A stretch of DNA of 12,500 nucleotides from Actinidia chinensis (GCA_009663005.1 CM018894.1:6281586-6294085); one strand, 5' to 3'. Positions 1-8,733 are shown, counted from the stretch's first letter. Made by a program: numbers and translations. The notes: a model not told the origin generated them from the letters alone.

Positions 1-181
1 GCATCGCTCTGGCTCCTGGCATTGGCATTGACGGTTGTTGCGGTGCTCAAATCGTGGTTATTGTTATTATGAATTCATGACCACTTGGAACAAGTCCTTC
101 CCTAAAATCCTCTATATATAGTCACTCGGTCTTCGGCTCCGCCGCCCCTCTCACGACCCTCGGCCTGTTTCTAGGCGGCAT
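1..181 (-). pseudogene. Gag N-terminus of element 2 (partial, broken)
   Basis: Read on the - strand, an ATG (complement of 179-181) opens a 19-codon frame starting MPPRNRPRVVRG and ending at TGA (complement of 122-124). A basic, Pro/Arg-rich start of this kind is usual for plant Ty3/gypsy Gag, the protein that forms the virus-like particle and packages RNA; the central element's gag opens similarly with MPARNKAWR. After the stop, another frame continues to the window edge (complement of 1-56) with a Ser/Thr/Ala/Asn-rich stretch, so a frameshift near 60-125 is the likely break. The call rests mainly on position: a canonical PBS and an LTR end lie about 200 bp upstream on the same strand. The rest of the element should lie left of the window. 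Confidence 0.6.
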
Positions 182-382
182 AACTTCTACAAATATATTA
201 TCAACCGTTTAGACATATTCCATGACACTTAGCTACATTACCAAAAATTTTCTACTATAGCATAACGTAGCATGGCACAATAGCTGGATTACTAATCAGA
301 GTCTTTAACTCCTATATAGACATGATTTTTTATCTTCAGGGTTTAAACCTATAGCTCTATCTACGTGTACCTATCACCTTGT
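182..382 (-). other. 5' leader of element 2
   Basis: AT-rich untranslated stretch between the PBS and the probable gag start on the - strand. I see no ORF or RNA gene in it. Its length of about 200 bp is normal for the leader of a plant gypsy element. Confidence 0.5.
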
Positions 383-394
383 GCTCTGATACCA
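383..394 (-). promoter_or_regulatory. Primer binding site (tRNA-iMet) of element 2
   Basis: The complement of these bases reads TGGTATCAGAGC, the standard plant retrotransposon PBS complementary to the 3' end of initiator methionine tRNA, which primes minus-strand cDNA synthesis. It lies three bases from an LTR end whose - strand reads GGGGGCGTGACA. This fixes element 2 on the - strand, with its LTR to the right and its internal region to the left. Both gypsy and copia elements use this primer, so the PBS alone does not give the superfamily. Confidence 0.9.
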
Positions 395-397
395 CCC

Positions 398-564
398 TGT
401 CACGCCCCCGCAACCGCCTATGCGGCTCAAGGGCGCGTGATGGCCGACGGTTGCCCACGCCAAGGCCAACTTACCTTGAACATGTGCATTCTCATTCCAA
501 CTGCCATACGAATTTTTATTTTATGGAAGCGTCATAACTAAAAATATAAATAAAGTGTCACATC
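398..564 (-). repeat. LTR of element 2, segment A
   Basis: On the - strand this segment ends in CGTGACA next to the PBS, so it is the 3' end (U5 side) of a 5' LTR. It contains a small inverted repeat, CCGC at 414-417 and GCGG at 422-425. It stops at 564, where the central element begins. The remainder is inferred to resume at 9534, giving an LTR of roughly 1.1 kb. The LTR edge is well supported. That the interruption lies inside the LTR is an inference, because no second copy of this LTR is in the window. Confidence 0.7.
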
Positions 565-793
565 TGTAAAGACCCGTATATTTGTTTTTATCATTTATGA
601 AAATAAGGTTGAGACTTTATTTTGAAAATCTTTCAAAGTTTTTTTTAGTTGAACCTTTCCCACCTTCAACCTATTTTTAGAGTTTTGGGGAAAAAAAAAA
701 ACTCATTTGGTTTTAGCACTAAGTGTAATGAGGTGTATAGTGTAATTTTACATTTTAATTTAAAAGAGATGGGGAGAGAAGAATAAAAATCAG

Positions 794-960
794 TCTCCCC
801 CCCCAATCTGCCATCCCCCTCTCGTCCATCTCTGCTGCTTCGCCTCGCTCATGCGCTGTCTCGCCTGCTCTCCCCCCTTTGTCTTCCTGCGTCTCTCGTT
901 CTTTGCCATCCTCCTGCGTCCCCCTCTCTCGCCCGCCTCCTCTTTCTCATTTTTTTCTTC
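794..960 (+). repeat. Pyrimidine-rich tract in the 5' LTR
   Basis: Dense C/T runs follow the A/T box at 782-787. Plant promoters often carry such Y-patches around the transcription start, so this may mark the U3/R boundary; that is inference. The corresponding part of the 3' LTR (7728-7798) is about 100 bp shorter, so the tract has expanded here or contracted there. Confidence 0.6.
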
Positions 961-1426
961 AAACCTCCCACCTCCAAAAACACTTCCTACTCAAACTCAC
1001 TTCAAGACCCAAGATCAAACCATCTCCTACACCGGCGCATTGTAGCTCGGAATCGCACTCGTTTTCAACCTTGAAGCTCAACTTCGGGATTTAGGTTTTG
1101 TTGAAGGCGTAGGGCTTTATTTTTGGTGAATTGCTAGCAAAATCCTTGAGGTAGGCAAAATTTCTCTCCTTCCTCTATCTCATTTAATTGATTGTGCTTC
1201 ATCTTTCAAGTTTTAATTTAATTTTCATGGGCTTGGGTTGAATTTGATGAAAATCCATTTTGCCTTGTTTTAAATTTCGCAATCTGTCATGGATATCAAT
1301 TGATCCTTGATGTGTTGTTTAAGAATGATGATTGAGTCACCCTTTGTTGGTTTTGGTATCCACCGAAACTTTGGGAATAATTAAGTATAATTACCAAGGC
1401 CACCATTCGGTGTGTCCCGGCATGGG

Positions 1427-1482
1427 TGGTACGGATCCCGTGAATCCGGCGGGGTTGTACGGAGCCCATGAAAACCGGCAGA
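1427..1482 (+). repeat. Two-unit minisatellite in the 5' LTR
   Basis: Two imperfect units of about 26-28 bp, each built as GTACGGA(T/G)CCC followed by a CCGGC core. The same position in the 3' LTR holds three units, so a unit has been gained or lost since the LTRs were copied from one template. Confidence 0.7.
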
Positions 1483-2164
1483 GAAACCTGAGTTCCTATA
1501 AGTGAATTTAGGAAGAAAATGATAAATGGTTTGGAAACAGGTTTAAGAGGTTTTGGTGTGAGTACACACGTTGGCGTCTACATTTTGAATTAAAGTTGAG
1601 TTTCCTTAGAAATGACAAAGTTTTTGGACACTTGGATACCTTCTTGGGATACAAAGCGACACCGTCTTCCCTTTCCTGATTATATACTTTGCGTATTGAT
1701 ATACCTTATTCTTTTCTTAGCTCGTTCTATATTATTATTATTTTTTTCCTTGTTTCTAAGCATGCCATATCATTAAGATGATTATAGCGGTGTGTAAGAT
1801 TTTTTCTACTGGCTTGGCTCATCCTATCATTTTCGTTACAACCTCGTCTGATCATGGAATGGATTGTCTTGACATGTGCATGTCCATATTTTTTGAAAGC
1901 TTACTGGAGACGGAGTTGTTGTAGCATCTCTTATTATTTATTTTTAGAGATGGTGCTGTTAACTCTTAATTTTATTCTTTTGACCTATGAAAATGATGTA
2001 CACTTTAAACGTACAACACTGTCCTTGGTGAAGGTGATGCGTTTTGGACCTCGTTATTGTATGGAGTTGGGACTTTGAAATCCTTCTTGAGGAGTTTTCA
2101 ATGGTTTTTACTTTTGGAAATGGTTTTATTTTGATGTTTGAGACAGAAAAATGAGGCGTGACAC

Positions 2165-2178
2165 TTGGGTATCAGCCC
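2165..2178 (+). promoter_or_regulatory. Degenerate primer binding site of element 1
   Basis: Immediately after the LTR end the sequence reads TTGGGTATCAGCCC. Compared with the iMet PBS TGGTATCAGAGC it has an extra G and a damaged 3' part, but spacing and core (GGTATCAG) fit. Element 2 keeps the exact form. As written, this site would pair poorly with the tRNA. Confidence 0.75.
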
Positions 2179-2441
2179 TAGGCTCGAACACTTTGAGACC
2201 GTGGGGAGACTTCTAGTCTCGGGGCTTAAACCATTACTTAAAACTCTTCATGAAAATCACGTTTTTCTCATTTATTGTGTGCTTATGTGCATTCTGGACT
2301 TGCGGCATTATATACTTTCATTGCACACTTGGAGCATGGGGTGAGTTTAGTTTCGTGTTGGGACTAGTGTTGGAGGCTTTGACCTCATTGTGATCATGTT
2401 GAATTGAAAGTATCTTTCTTTCTTATATGCTTATTAGAATC
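2179..2441 (+). other. Leader of element 1 between PBS and gag
   Basis: Noncoding stretch. It contains a perfect 6-bp inverted repeat with a 3-nt loop (GAGACT 2206-2211, AGTCTC 2215-2220) that could fold in the RNA just downstream of the PBS, where packaging or dimerisation signals are found in retroelements. Nothing else stands out. Confidence 0.55.
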
Positions 2442-3560
2442 ATGCCCGCGCGGAATAAAGCCTGGCGAGTAGGGGCTACAAACTGGCTAGAGGGCCTAGA
2501 GTCCCGTGTCGAGATACGAGGGTTACAAGATGAGGGTAGTCAACATGACGGGAATCCGGGTGGTACGAGGTGCAAGATTGGAACCAGAAGGGAATAATCC
2601 TGGGGTAATGGCACTCCAAACCACTTCGTCGTGGACATTTGTTGCTGCTTCTGCACTTGTTTTTGTGCCGCTGCCCAATATTCTCCACCAACCTCGGTCG
2701 ACCGCCGAATACACGAGCACACGGGGAGATCACTAAGGATTTTTCCGCCGGATGAACCCACCAAGCTTTGATGGGTCGAGTACTGATCCTGGTAGCCAAT
2801 CATTTGCTTGCGGAGATCCAAAACTTTCAACGTACTATTTCTTAACGATGCAACATGAGGTGTCATCTTGTGGCTGCCAATTGATTGGGGACGCAATGAA
2901 TGGTGGGGAATCCGTTTTATAGCGGCACCTCGGGGGAAAATGCTAGTAGGGTTGCGAGAGCGGCGGAAAATATTGAGGCACAGGATATTGAGAACCTTAC
3001 GTGGGCCGAATTTGAGAAGATGTTTGATAATCAATATTTTCCCCCGATCCTATCGCAAGCAATTGAGGGATAAGTTTTGAGAAATTTGAGCAAGGTTACT
3101 ATGACTCTCTCTGATACATTACGCAATACAAGCTTTATCTCGATTGCGCACCTGAGTTGTGATACCGTAGAAAAGAAATGCCGTAGTTTTGAGAAGGGTT
3201 TGCATTCATCGTGTTAGAGGCTTTGTTATGAGTAGGCAGGTTTGAAAGTTTTTTTCCGAAGATTATGGAGTTAGCAAGACCCTTGACTTCCTATGGGATA
3301 ATGTGAGGATGCACTGGGCAATGAGGGGAGGCATCTATGGAATTGGGGGCAAATACATCTGGCAGTCCGGGAAGTCAAAGTATGAAGAGACAGAGGGATA
3401 CTTCGCACTTTCCTCATAGTCAGCATAGTGCAGGGCACCTTTTTCTACCGGGTTTGGGGGGACATCACTCGTCGAGACCGCCACACGTCACTTGCCACCA
3501 TTGTGGCCAATAGGGTCATATTAGGGTCTCATGTCCACAGATTCCACCACAAGCTTAGAC
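2442..3560 (+). pseudogene. gag: Gag (capsid and nucleocapsid), broken
   Basis: The ATG at 2442 opens with MPARNKAWR, a typical plant gypsy Gag start. The frame is then lost and recovered: RRMNPPSFDG at about 2745-2775 matches the beginning of the retrotransposon Gag domain, and TWAEFEKMFDNQYFPP from 2999 matches its central helix region, ending at a TAA near 3071. The nucleocapsid zinc knuckle lies at 3493-3534 as CHHC, four positions, H, four positions, C. The CX2CX4HX4C spacing is exact, but a TAG stop at 3511-3513 sits inside it. Gag would form the particle and bind genomic RNA. At least four frame changes or stops are present. A gag 3' end and the start of pol cannot be separated here, so the end coordinate is approximate. 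Confidence 0.88.
3493..3534 (+). other. CCHC zinc knuckle of Gag with internal stop
   Basis: Cysteine codons at 3493, 3502 and 3532 and a histidine codon at 3517 give a complete CX2CX4HX4C nucleic-acid-binding knuckle in one frame. The codon at 3511-3513 is TAG. All metal ligands are kept, so a single base change or sequencing error could account for the break. Confidence 0.85.
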
Positions 3561-3899
3561 CTCCTCCACCACCACCGCTTTCTCCGGACACCCCGTGTGC
3601 TTGCTTTGGGTGGGTGGCTTGGCCAACGTGCTAGGTTTGCCCACAGAAGTGGGTGCACTGTCGTAGTCGGTTCAGTTCAGCAAAACCTAGGGTGTCAGGT
3701 CAAGTTTAGGTCAGCATCAGCAGAGGGGTACCAAGTCAACCACACTCTAACCGTCAGACTACTATTGTTCAGGGACCACAGGCGACCATGGAGCAAGTTC
3801 TTCTGCACCGAATCCGACTACACAGGGTAGGTTTTTCGTCCACTACTCACGCTGCAACCACCACCCCGCCTTTTTTATGCTACGCACTTTAGAGGCTTC
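3561..3899 (+). other. Gag-protease linker, no recognisable domain
   Basis: Between the zinc knuckle and the protease the translations are rich in Pro, Gln and Ser (for example a run of prolines after 3558), as is common in the unconserved Gag-Pol linker of plant gypsy elements. No domain is visible and all frames are broken. Confidence 0.5.
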
Positions 3900-4400
3900 T
3901 ATTAGTTGAGAGTTACATTCTTTTGTTCACTCCTTTGCTGGAGTTTATTGATTCCGGAGCATTCGCATTCTTCATTGCCGCCTCCTTTGTACTTGCTTTG
4001 GGTTTGGAAACTGAGGAGCTTAAAAACCCTCCCTTGTTTGTCGACAACGACCGATAGGTGGTGGAATGCCATTGGACGTATATGTCATGTTCGGGGGGGG
4101 TGAGTTGGTTATTTTATGATCACCACTTGTATTTGCCTTTATATTATTGGTATGGTCCGGATTCGACCCTCACTTGGGGATGTAATTGTTATCGATGGGG
4201 GAGGACGTTTTGGTTGCGACCATTGATTGTTTCAAATGTCGAGCTCCGTATTTTGTACACTAAAGGGTGTTGCCTGGCGAATTTTTCCGGGAACGTCAAG
4301 AGTCATTTGCCATCACTTATATGAGCCGCGGATAAAGGGTCTATTGCTTACTTGTTTGGCTAGCTTGGACCACTAACGAGGACTTGTCGACTCTGTGAGA
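3900..4400 (+). pseudogene. Aspartic protease (retropepsin-like), broken
   Basis: The frame at 3941 reads EFIDSGAFAFFIAASFVLALG: the active-site triplet Asp-Ser-Gly is kept (GAT at 3950-3952), followed by the hydrophobic segment and LGLETEEL typical of plant gypsy proteases. The Ser/His positions usually seen after DSGA are replaced by Phe and Ala. A TAG follows at about 4054. The second half is visible in other frames: a DVI-like segment near 4179 and TIDCF near 4220, matching the end of the protease and the tether to RT. The enzyme would cleave the Gag-Pol polyprotein inside the particle. Several frameshifts separate the parts. Confidence 0.85.
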
Positions 4401-5276
4401 ATTGCCGAGGGTTGTTTGTGACTTTCCGTACATATTTCCAGAAGAGTTACCGGGTTGTTTGGCCACCCGAACGGAGGTTGAGTTCACGAAGACTTGTTAC
4501 CGATTACCGCACACTATTTCAATGCCACCTTATCGATTCGCCTACCGGCCGATTGATAGAGTTGAAGACTCATTACAAGATTACAAGACTTGGGTTTTAT
4601 TCGTCCTAGTACTTCTCCGGGGGACTCCGGCTCTATTTGCTCACAAGAAAAGATAGGTCACCTGTTTATGTATTGATTACGTAAACTCAATCGTTCACTG
4701 TTAAGAACAAGTTCCATGCCTAGAATTGATGATTTTGTTTGACCAAACTCCGGGTGCGCCTTGTTTTTCTAAGATTGATTTGAGGTCCGTTTATCACAAT
4801 TTGAGGGTTCGTCGGAGCATATTTCCTAAAACGCTTTCCGACCCGATATGTCATTATGAGTTTGTTTGTTATTGTCCATTTGGCCTCCCTATGCTCCTGC
4901 CACTTTTCTGGATTTGATGAATCGATCTTCTGGGCCTATCTGATCGGGTTTGTTGTTGTTTTCATCCGGAGATATCCTTTGTTTACCCTCACCTTCCTAA
5001 GAGGAACACCAATCTTCACCTATTCCCTTTTGTCTTGAACTCTTGAGGGATCATCGACTATATGCTAGCTGCGTAAGTGATAGTTTTGGCTATCCGAGTG
5101 AAGCTCTTGGGTCATTGGTATCGCAGGATGGGGTTTTCCGTAGATCCTCAAAGATATGTAATGCGATTTTAAAATTGGGACGCCCAAAAAGTGTGTTTGA
5201 GATACGGAGTTTTTGGGCTTGGCTGTGTAATTATCGTCGGTTCGTTCAGGATTTCTCGCGCCCTAGCAGCACCTAA
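4401..5276 (+). pseudogene. Reverse transcriptase, broken, motif C altered
   Basis: Starts with the conserved pre-RT block (FPYIFPEELPGC near 4423), then RGTPALFAHKK before a stop at 4654. Motif A is intact as [12 protein letters not shown], with the catalytic Asp at 4777-4779. HYEF and PFGLP follow near 4852-4890. Motif C should read as a hydrophobic stretch plus two Asp; here the frame gives FVVVFIRRYPLF with CGGAGA at 4967-4972, and the neighbouring frame gives G-D, so the catalytic pair is lost in any frame. The thumb/connection part (LVSQDGV, RPKSVFEIRSF, YRRFVQDFSR) runs in one frame from 5043 to 5276. RT copies element RNA into cDNA. It is inactive as written. Confidence 0.92.
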
Positions 5277-5760
5277 GACTAGGTTGACACGAAAGGGGCA
5301 ACACGATTTGTATGGGACGACAAGTGTGGATTTGGCTTTTAAGGAGTTGAAGGCCATTTACTCAAGGCGCCTATTTTTGATTGTTACCCGGCGGGGATTG
5401 GTTATTCGGTGTCTGGTGACGCTTGCGGGCAAGGCTTGGGTGCGTATGTGATACAAATGGACGCTTGGTAGCGTAATGGGTCACACAAACTTACACACAT
5501 GAGCGTAACTACCCCACACACATTTGGAATTTCGGCCTGTTGTGTTTTGCTTTGAAAAGTTGCGAACTACCTTTTAATGGCGAAGATTTGAAGTATTTTT
5601 CCGGGTCACAAGTTTGAAATTTTGTTTTTCACAAAAAGAACTAATTTGAGACAAAACTATGTTGGATGGAACACTTAGAGATTACGACTTTGATTTACAA
5701 TACCATCCGGGGAAGCCGAATGTGGTAGCGGATGCTTAAGTTTAGGCAACCAGCAAGCTT
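5277..5760 (+). pseudogene. RNase H domain, broken
   Basis: Follows RT directly. A frame with LTRKG and LAFKELKA near 5281-5355 is the connection to RNase H. The core VSGDACGQGLGAYVIQM spans about 5409-5459, with the first catalytic Asp at 5418-5420. The domain end DYDFDLQYHPGKPNVVADA lies near 5678-5737 and is cut by TAA where a T seems to be missing. Frame breaks occur in between (around 5460-5680). The domain removes RNA from the RNA/DNA hybrid during cDNA synthesis. The order RT then RNase H then integrase is diagnostic of Ty3/gypsy. Confidence 0.88.
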
Positions 5761-6900
5761 GTGGCGTTTTAGTTATTGAGGATGGAGGATGGTGCGAGAC
5801 TTGGGTTTTTACGCGTTACCTTACGAGGAGCTTAGCGAGTGAGTTACCTTTTGGCAACTAACGTTCCATTCCACCATATTAACTCGAGTAGTAGACGCTC
5901 AACCCGATTACGAGGAAACGGGTTACTTCGTACTAAGTTTCTTATCGGGGAAGCTAGTGAAGGTTGAGTATTCACGCTGATCAATGTATCCGTTTCCAAG
6001 GGAATTTTTTTGTAGCCAATCGAATGTCGAAGGAATGTTTACGATATTCCCACCTTCCCTTTAGCCGTACATCCAGGTTGGAACAAAACTGTAAACCATG
6101 ATCTATTTAGGCAATTTTGGTGGCCGGGAATGAAAGAAGGACGTCGCTATCTTTGTTCCAAAGATGTTGACATGTCAACAAGTGAAGGCGGAACATCAAC
6201 GACGGCTGGGCGAGCTACACCCTTTACCGGTAGCCTATGGAAATGTGAGCACGTGACTATGGATTGTCGTTACGGGTTTGCCGAACTCACTCCTATTGGG
6301 CACAATGCATTTGGGTTGTTGTGGCCCAATTGACGAAGACTGCACACTTATACCGTTCAAGTCACCGATTCATCGAAGTACTTAGTCGTTTGTATATTCG
6401 ATAATCGTTCGACTTCATGGGTTCCGGTATCGATTGTGTCCTATAGGGAACCCCGTTTACGGCTCGTTTTTGGCAAGGCTTACCATCTGGCGCAATTCGG
6501 CACTATCCTTGGTTGCTTAGCACTGCATAGCATCCACACACCGATGGACATCTGAGAGGACAATGCCAAATCTTAGAGGATATGTTAACGATAGTGTGTG
6601 GTTGGACTTTTGGGGTGTTTGGGCAAGATCATCTATCATTGGTCGAATTTTTGCGTATAACAATAGGCTACCAATCAAGCTCGAGATGGCACCTTATGAG
6701 GCCTTGTATGGTAGGCCATGTATATCGCCTGTGTGTTTGGCCGAGTTGTGTGAGGCAACCGTTGTGGGACCTGAGTTAGTAGCTGAGGACAGCTTAAATC
6801 AATGGTTTGAATTCGCAAGAGACTTAAGGCGCGAAAAGGCAACCAACAGAGAAGGTCAATGATACGTACAACGCTTATTGACCGCTCAAGCTGCAAAAGA
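5761..6900 (+). pseudogene. Integrase (zinc-binding and catalytic core), broken
   Basis: After a weak linker (VVDAQPDYEE near 5888), the zinc-binding region shows AVHPGWNK and FWWPGMK (6064-6138). The CxxC is damaged: the first Cys codon is lost by paired one-base changes near 6163-6172, while TCQQVKAEHQRR follows. The catalytic core begins WKCEHVTMD, first catalytic Asp at 6262-6264. The second catalytic Asp, expected in an SDRDPRF-type block, is TAT (Tyr) at 6442-6444 with EPR after it. The Glu block is frameshifted near 6550, but its GAG survives at 6554-6556. The frame from 6563 contains MAPYEALYGRPC and VGPELV. Integrase would insert the cDNA. Broken frames and the Asp-to-Tyr change indicate an inactive copy. 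Confidence 0.92.
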
Positions 6901-7360
6901 GTTTATGCCGATCGACGTAGAGACCGTGATCGTTTGTAGTGGGAGAATCATGTGTTTCCTCAAGATGTCACCCACCTCGCCCGGGGTTTACATAGTTTGG
7001 GACGTGGGGTAACTTATCACCGCGCTACTTGGGCCCGTTCGATATCTAAGCGTATTGGGGAAGTTTTTCGTATCGTTTGCATTACCACCAAACTATCGGG
7101 TGTTCACGACGTGTTCCATGTTTCCATGTTGAAGAATACTAACCGGATCCGTCAACATGTGCTTGAGTTGTCCAATTAGGCTTGAGGGCCGATGCATCTT
7201 TCGATGAGAAACCGATACGGGTGGTGATTCTAGGAGAAGTGTTCGGGGTAAAACTATCCGACTATGAGGATTTTGTGGAATAACTTTGGTAGCGAGGAGT
7301 CAACATGGGAAGGGAGACGAGTGAGAGAGAATTATCCTAACTACTATTTGGCCCACTTAA
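6901..7360 (+). pseudogene. Integrase C-terminus with chromodomain-like tail, broken
   Basis: YADRRR-type residues near 6904 and the frame from 6952 lead to RIGEVFRI and LSGVHDVFHVSML (7102-7131), the conserved C-terminal block of plant gypsy integrases. A GPF-like stretch near 7029-7040 is frameshifted. HVLELSN ends at a TAG near 7177. A later frame (7264-7311) reads ILWNNFGSEESTWEG followed by RENYPNYY, the aromatic/TWE pattern of the chromodomain-like tail found in chromoviruses, thought to steer integration toward particular chromatin. The clade assignment (Tekay-like) is inference from this tail and the long LTRs. Confidence 0.82.
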
Positions 7361-7508
7361 TATGTGAGTCTTTGTTTATATTCTCATCTTTACTTGGTTT
7401 TGTGTATACACCAGTTGATCGTGTCGGATACATGTTGCATAGCTTTGCATTACTACTAGTGATTGTTAAGCATTGACACATAAATTTTGAGGACAAAATT
7501 TTTTTTTT
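7361..7508 (+). other. 3' untranslated stretch before the polypurine tract
   Basis: T-rich noncoding sequence between the end of pol and the polypurine tract, with GAGGACAAAA followed by a T run just upstream of the tract, a layout common in plant gypsy elements. No further coding part, such as an env-like ORF, is visible. Confidence 0.6.
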
Positions 7509-7521
7509 AAGGAGGGAAGGA
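7509..7521 (+). promoter_or_regulatory. Polypurine tract of element 1
   Basis: AAGGAGGGAAGGA, uninterrupted purines directly against the TG that opens the 3' LTR at 7522. It primes plus-strand cDNA synthesis. Unlike the PBS, it shows no obvious damage. Confidence 0.93.
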
Positions 7522-8203
7522 TGTAAGACCCGTAATATTTGTTTTTTTTATCACTTTATGACAAATAAAGTGGAGACTTTATTTGAAAATGTTTCAAAGG
7601 TTAGTTGACATTAAACATTAAAAATTTAGAGTTTGGGAACTCATTGGTTTACACAAGTGGAATTGAGGGTGTCTAAGTGTAATTTTCATTTTAATTGAAA
7701 AGAGATGGGGAGAGAAGAATAAATCACAGTCTCCCTCCCCCAATCTGCCGATCCCCCTCTCTCTCTCCTCTTCCCTCCTCCCCATTTGTTTCTTTACCCT
7801 CCCAACCTCCAAAAAACCCTTCCATACCAAACGACTTCAAGACCCAAGATCAAAACCATCTCCTACACGCGCATTGTATCTCGAAAATCGCACTCTTTTC
7901 AACGCCCTTAAATCTCAAATTCGGGATTTAGGTTTTGTTGAAGCTAGGGCTTGAATTTTTGGTGCATTGGCTATCAAAATCCTTGATGTAGTGAAAAATT
8001 TCCCTTTCCTCTATCCTTCCATTAATTGATCGTGCTTCATCTTTCAGTTAATTTCATGCTGGTTGGATTTTGATGAAAACCCACTTTTGCCTTGTTTTAA
8101 ATTCGAAAATCCTGTTCACATTGATATCAATGGATCCTGTTTGATGTTGTTTTTTAGAATGATGATTGAGTCCACCCTTTGGGTTTTTGTATCCACGAAA
8201 CTT

Positions 8204-8733
8204 GAACACTTGATGCACTTTGAACTTGCACGAAATGAAGCAGTTTCCCTTGTTTCGATTCAGTTTTTGCTGCCCCTTTTGGCTCTGTTTTGCTGCCACT
8301 TTTCAAGCTGTGTTTTGTACCGTCGTTTTGAGCTGGACAAAACTCAGTTTTTGGCGCGTTTTAATCCCATTTTATGCTGCACTTTTATCCATTTTGGCTA
8401 CACTTTGGGGGGGTGGGGGGGGTACCAGATTTCAGTTGCGTTTTGTGCCTCGTTTTGACTGGAAATGAGCTTGTTTTTTTGGCTGAGTTTTATATCTATT
8501 TTCTGCTCTGCCTTTTATATCCCGATATGCTGCATTTTAGTTACCTCGTTTTGGTGTTTGAAATTAGCCCGATATAGCTATGTTTGTTGCGGTGTCCCTT
8601 ACTTTGTTTGGGTAGCAAATAATTTACATTTTTGGTAGTAAAGAAATTGACATTGTTAGTGCCTTGTATCTTAACTTATCTCAAGCGATCAAAATGGGTT
8701 GGTTTGAGTGTTGTAAATACCAACCACAAGATG
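8204..8733 (+). repeat. LTR segment present only in the 3' LTR
   Basis: The 5' LTR joins its equivalents of 8203 and 8734 directly (near 1371). The segment is T-rich with recurring TTTTG-CTG and CGTTTTG-type words, contains a G7-T-G8 run at 8407-8422, and has no terminal repeats or target duplication that I can see. A deletion from the 5' LTR is therefore likelier than an insertion here. Breakpoints are approximate to a few bases. Confidence 0.75.

Larger units (their letters stand above)
565..2163 (+). repeat. 5' LTR of element 1
   Basis: Bounded by TG at 565-566 and CA at 2162-2163, and followed directly by a PBS-like sequence. It aligns along its length with 7522-9533, with many one-base gaps. 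Compared with the 3' LTR it lacks about 530 bp after position 1371 or so, has two instead of three units of a GTACGG/CCGG minisatellite, and has a pyrimidine-rich tract about 100 bp longer. The promoter should lie in the first few hundred bases: an AATAAA-type A/T box at 782-787 precedes the CT-rich tract. No good TATA box stands out. Short ORFs here (for example 851-1045) are not conserved between the two LTRs and are not real genes. Confidence 0.92.

Noticed and set aside
111..121. TATA-like sequence TCTATATATAG
   Set aside because: It falls within or just after the gag start region of element 2, far from any expected promoter position in an LTR; likely chance in AT-rich DNA.
851..1094. Two overlapping + strand frames in the 5' LTR
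   Set aside because: They run through the CT-rich tract, giving Ser/Pro/Leu-rich products, and are not conserved in the 3' LTR.
1854..2078. + strand frame of 74 codons near the end of the 5' LTR
   Set aside because: The matching part of the 3' LTR (about 9235-9450) does not keep the frame, so it is not a conserved gene.
2540..3034. Open frame of 164 codons on the - strand
   Set aside because: It lies antisense to recognisable gag segments (RRMNPPSFDG, TWAEFEKMF) and has no domain of its own.
8063..8458. Open frame of 131 codons on the + strand in the 3' LTR
   Set aside because: It crosses from shared LTR sequence into the 3'-only segment and its product has no recognisable domain. It looks like a chance open frame in T-rich DNA giving Phe/Leu-rich sequence.
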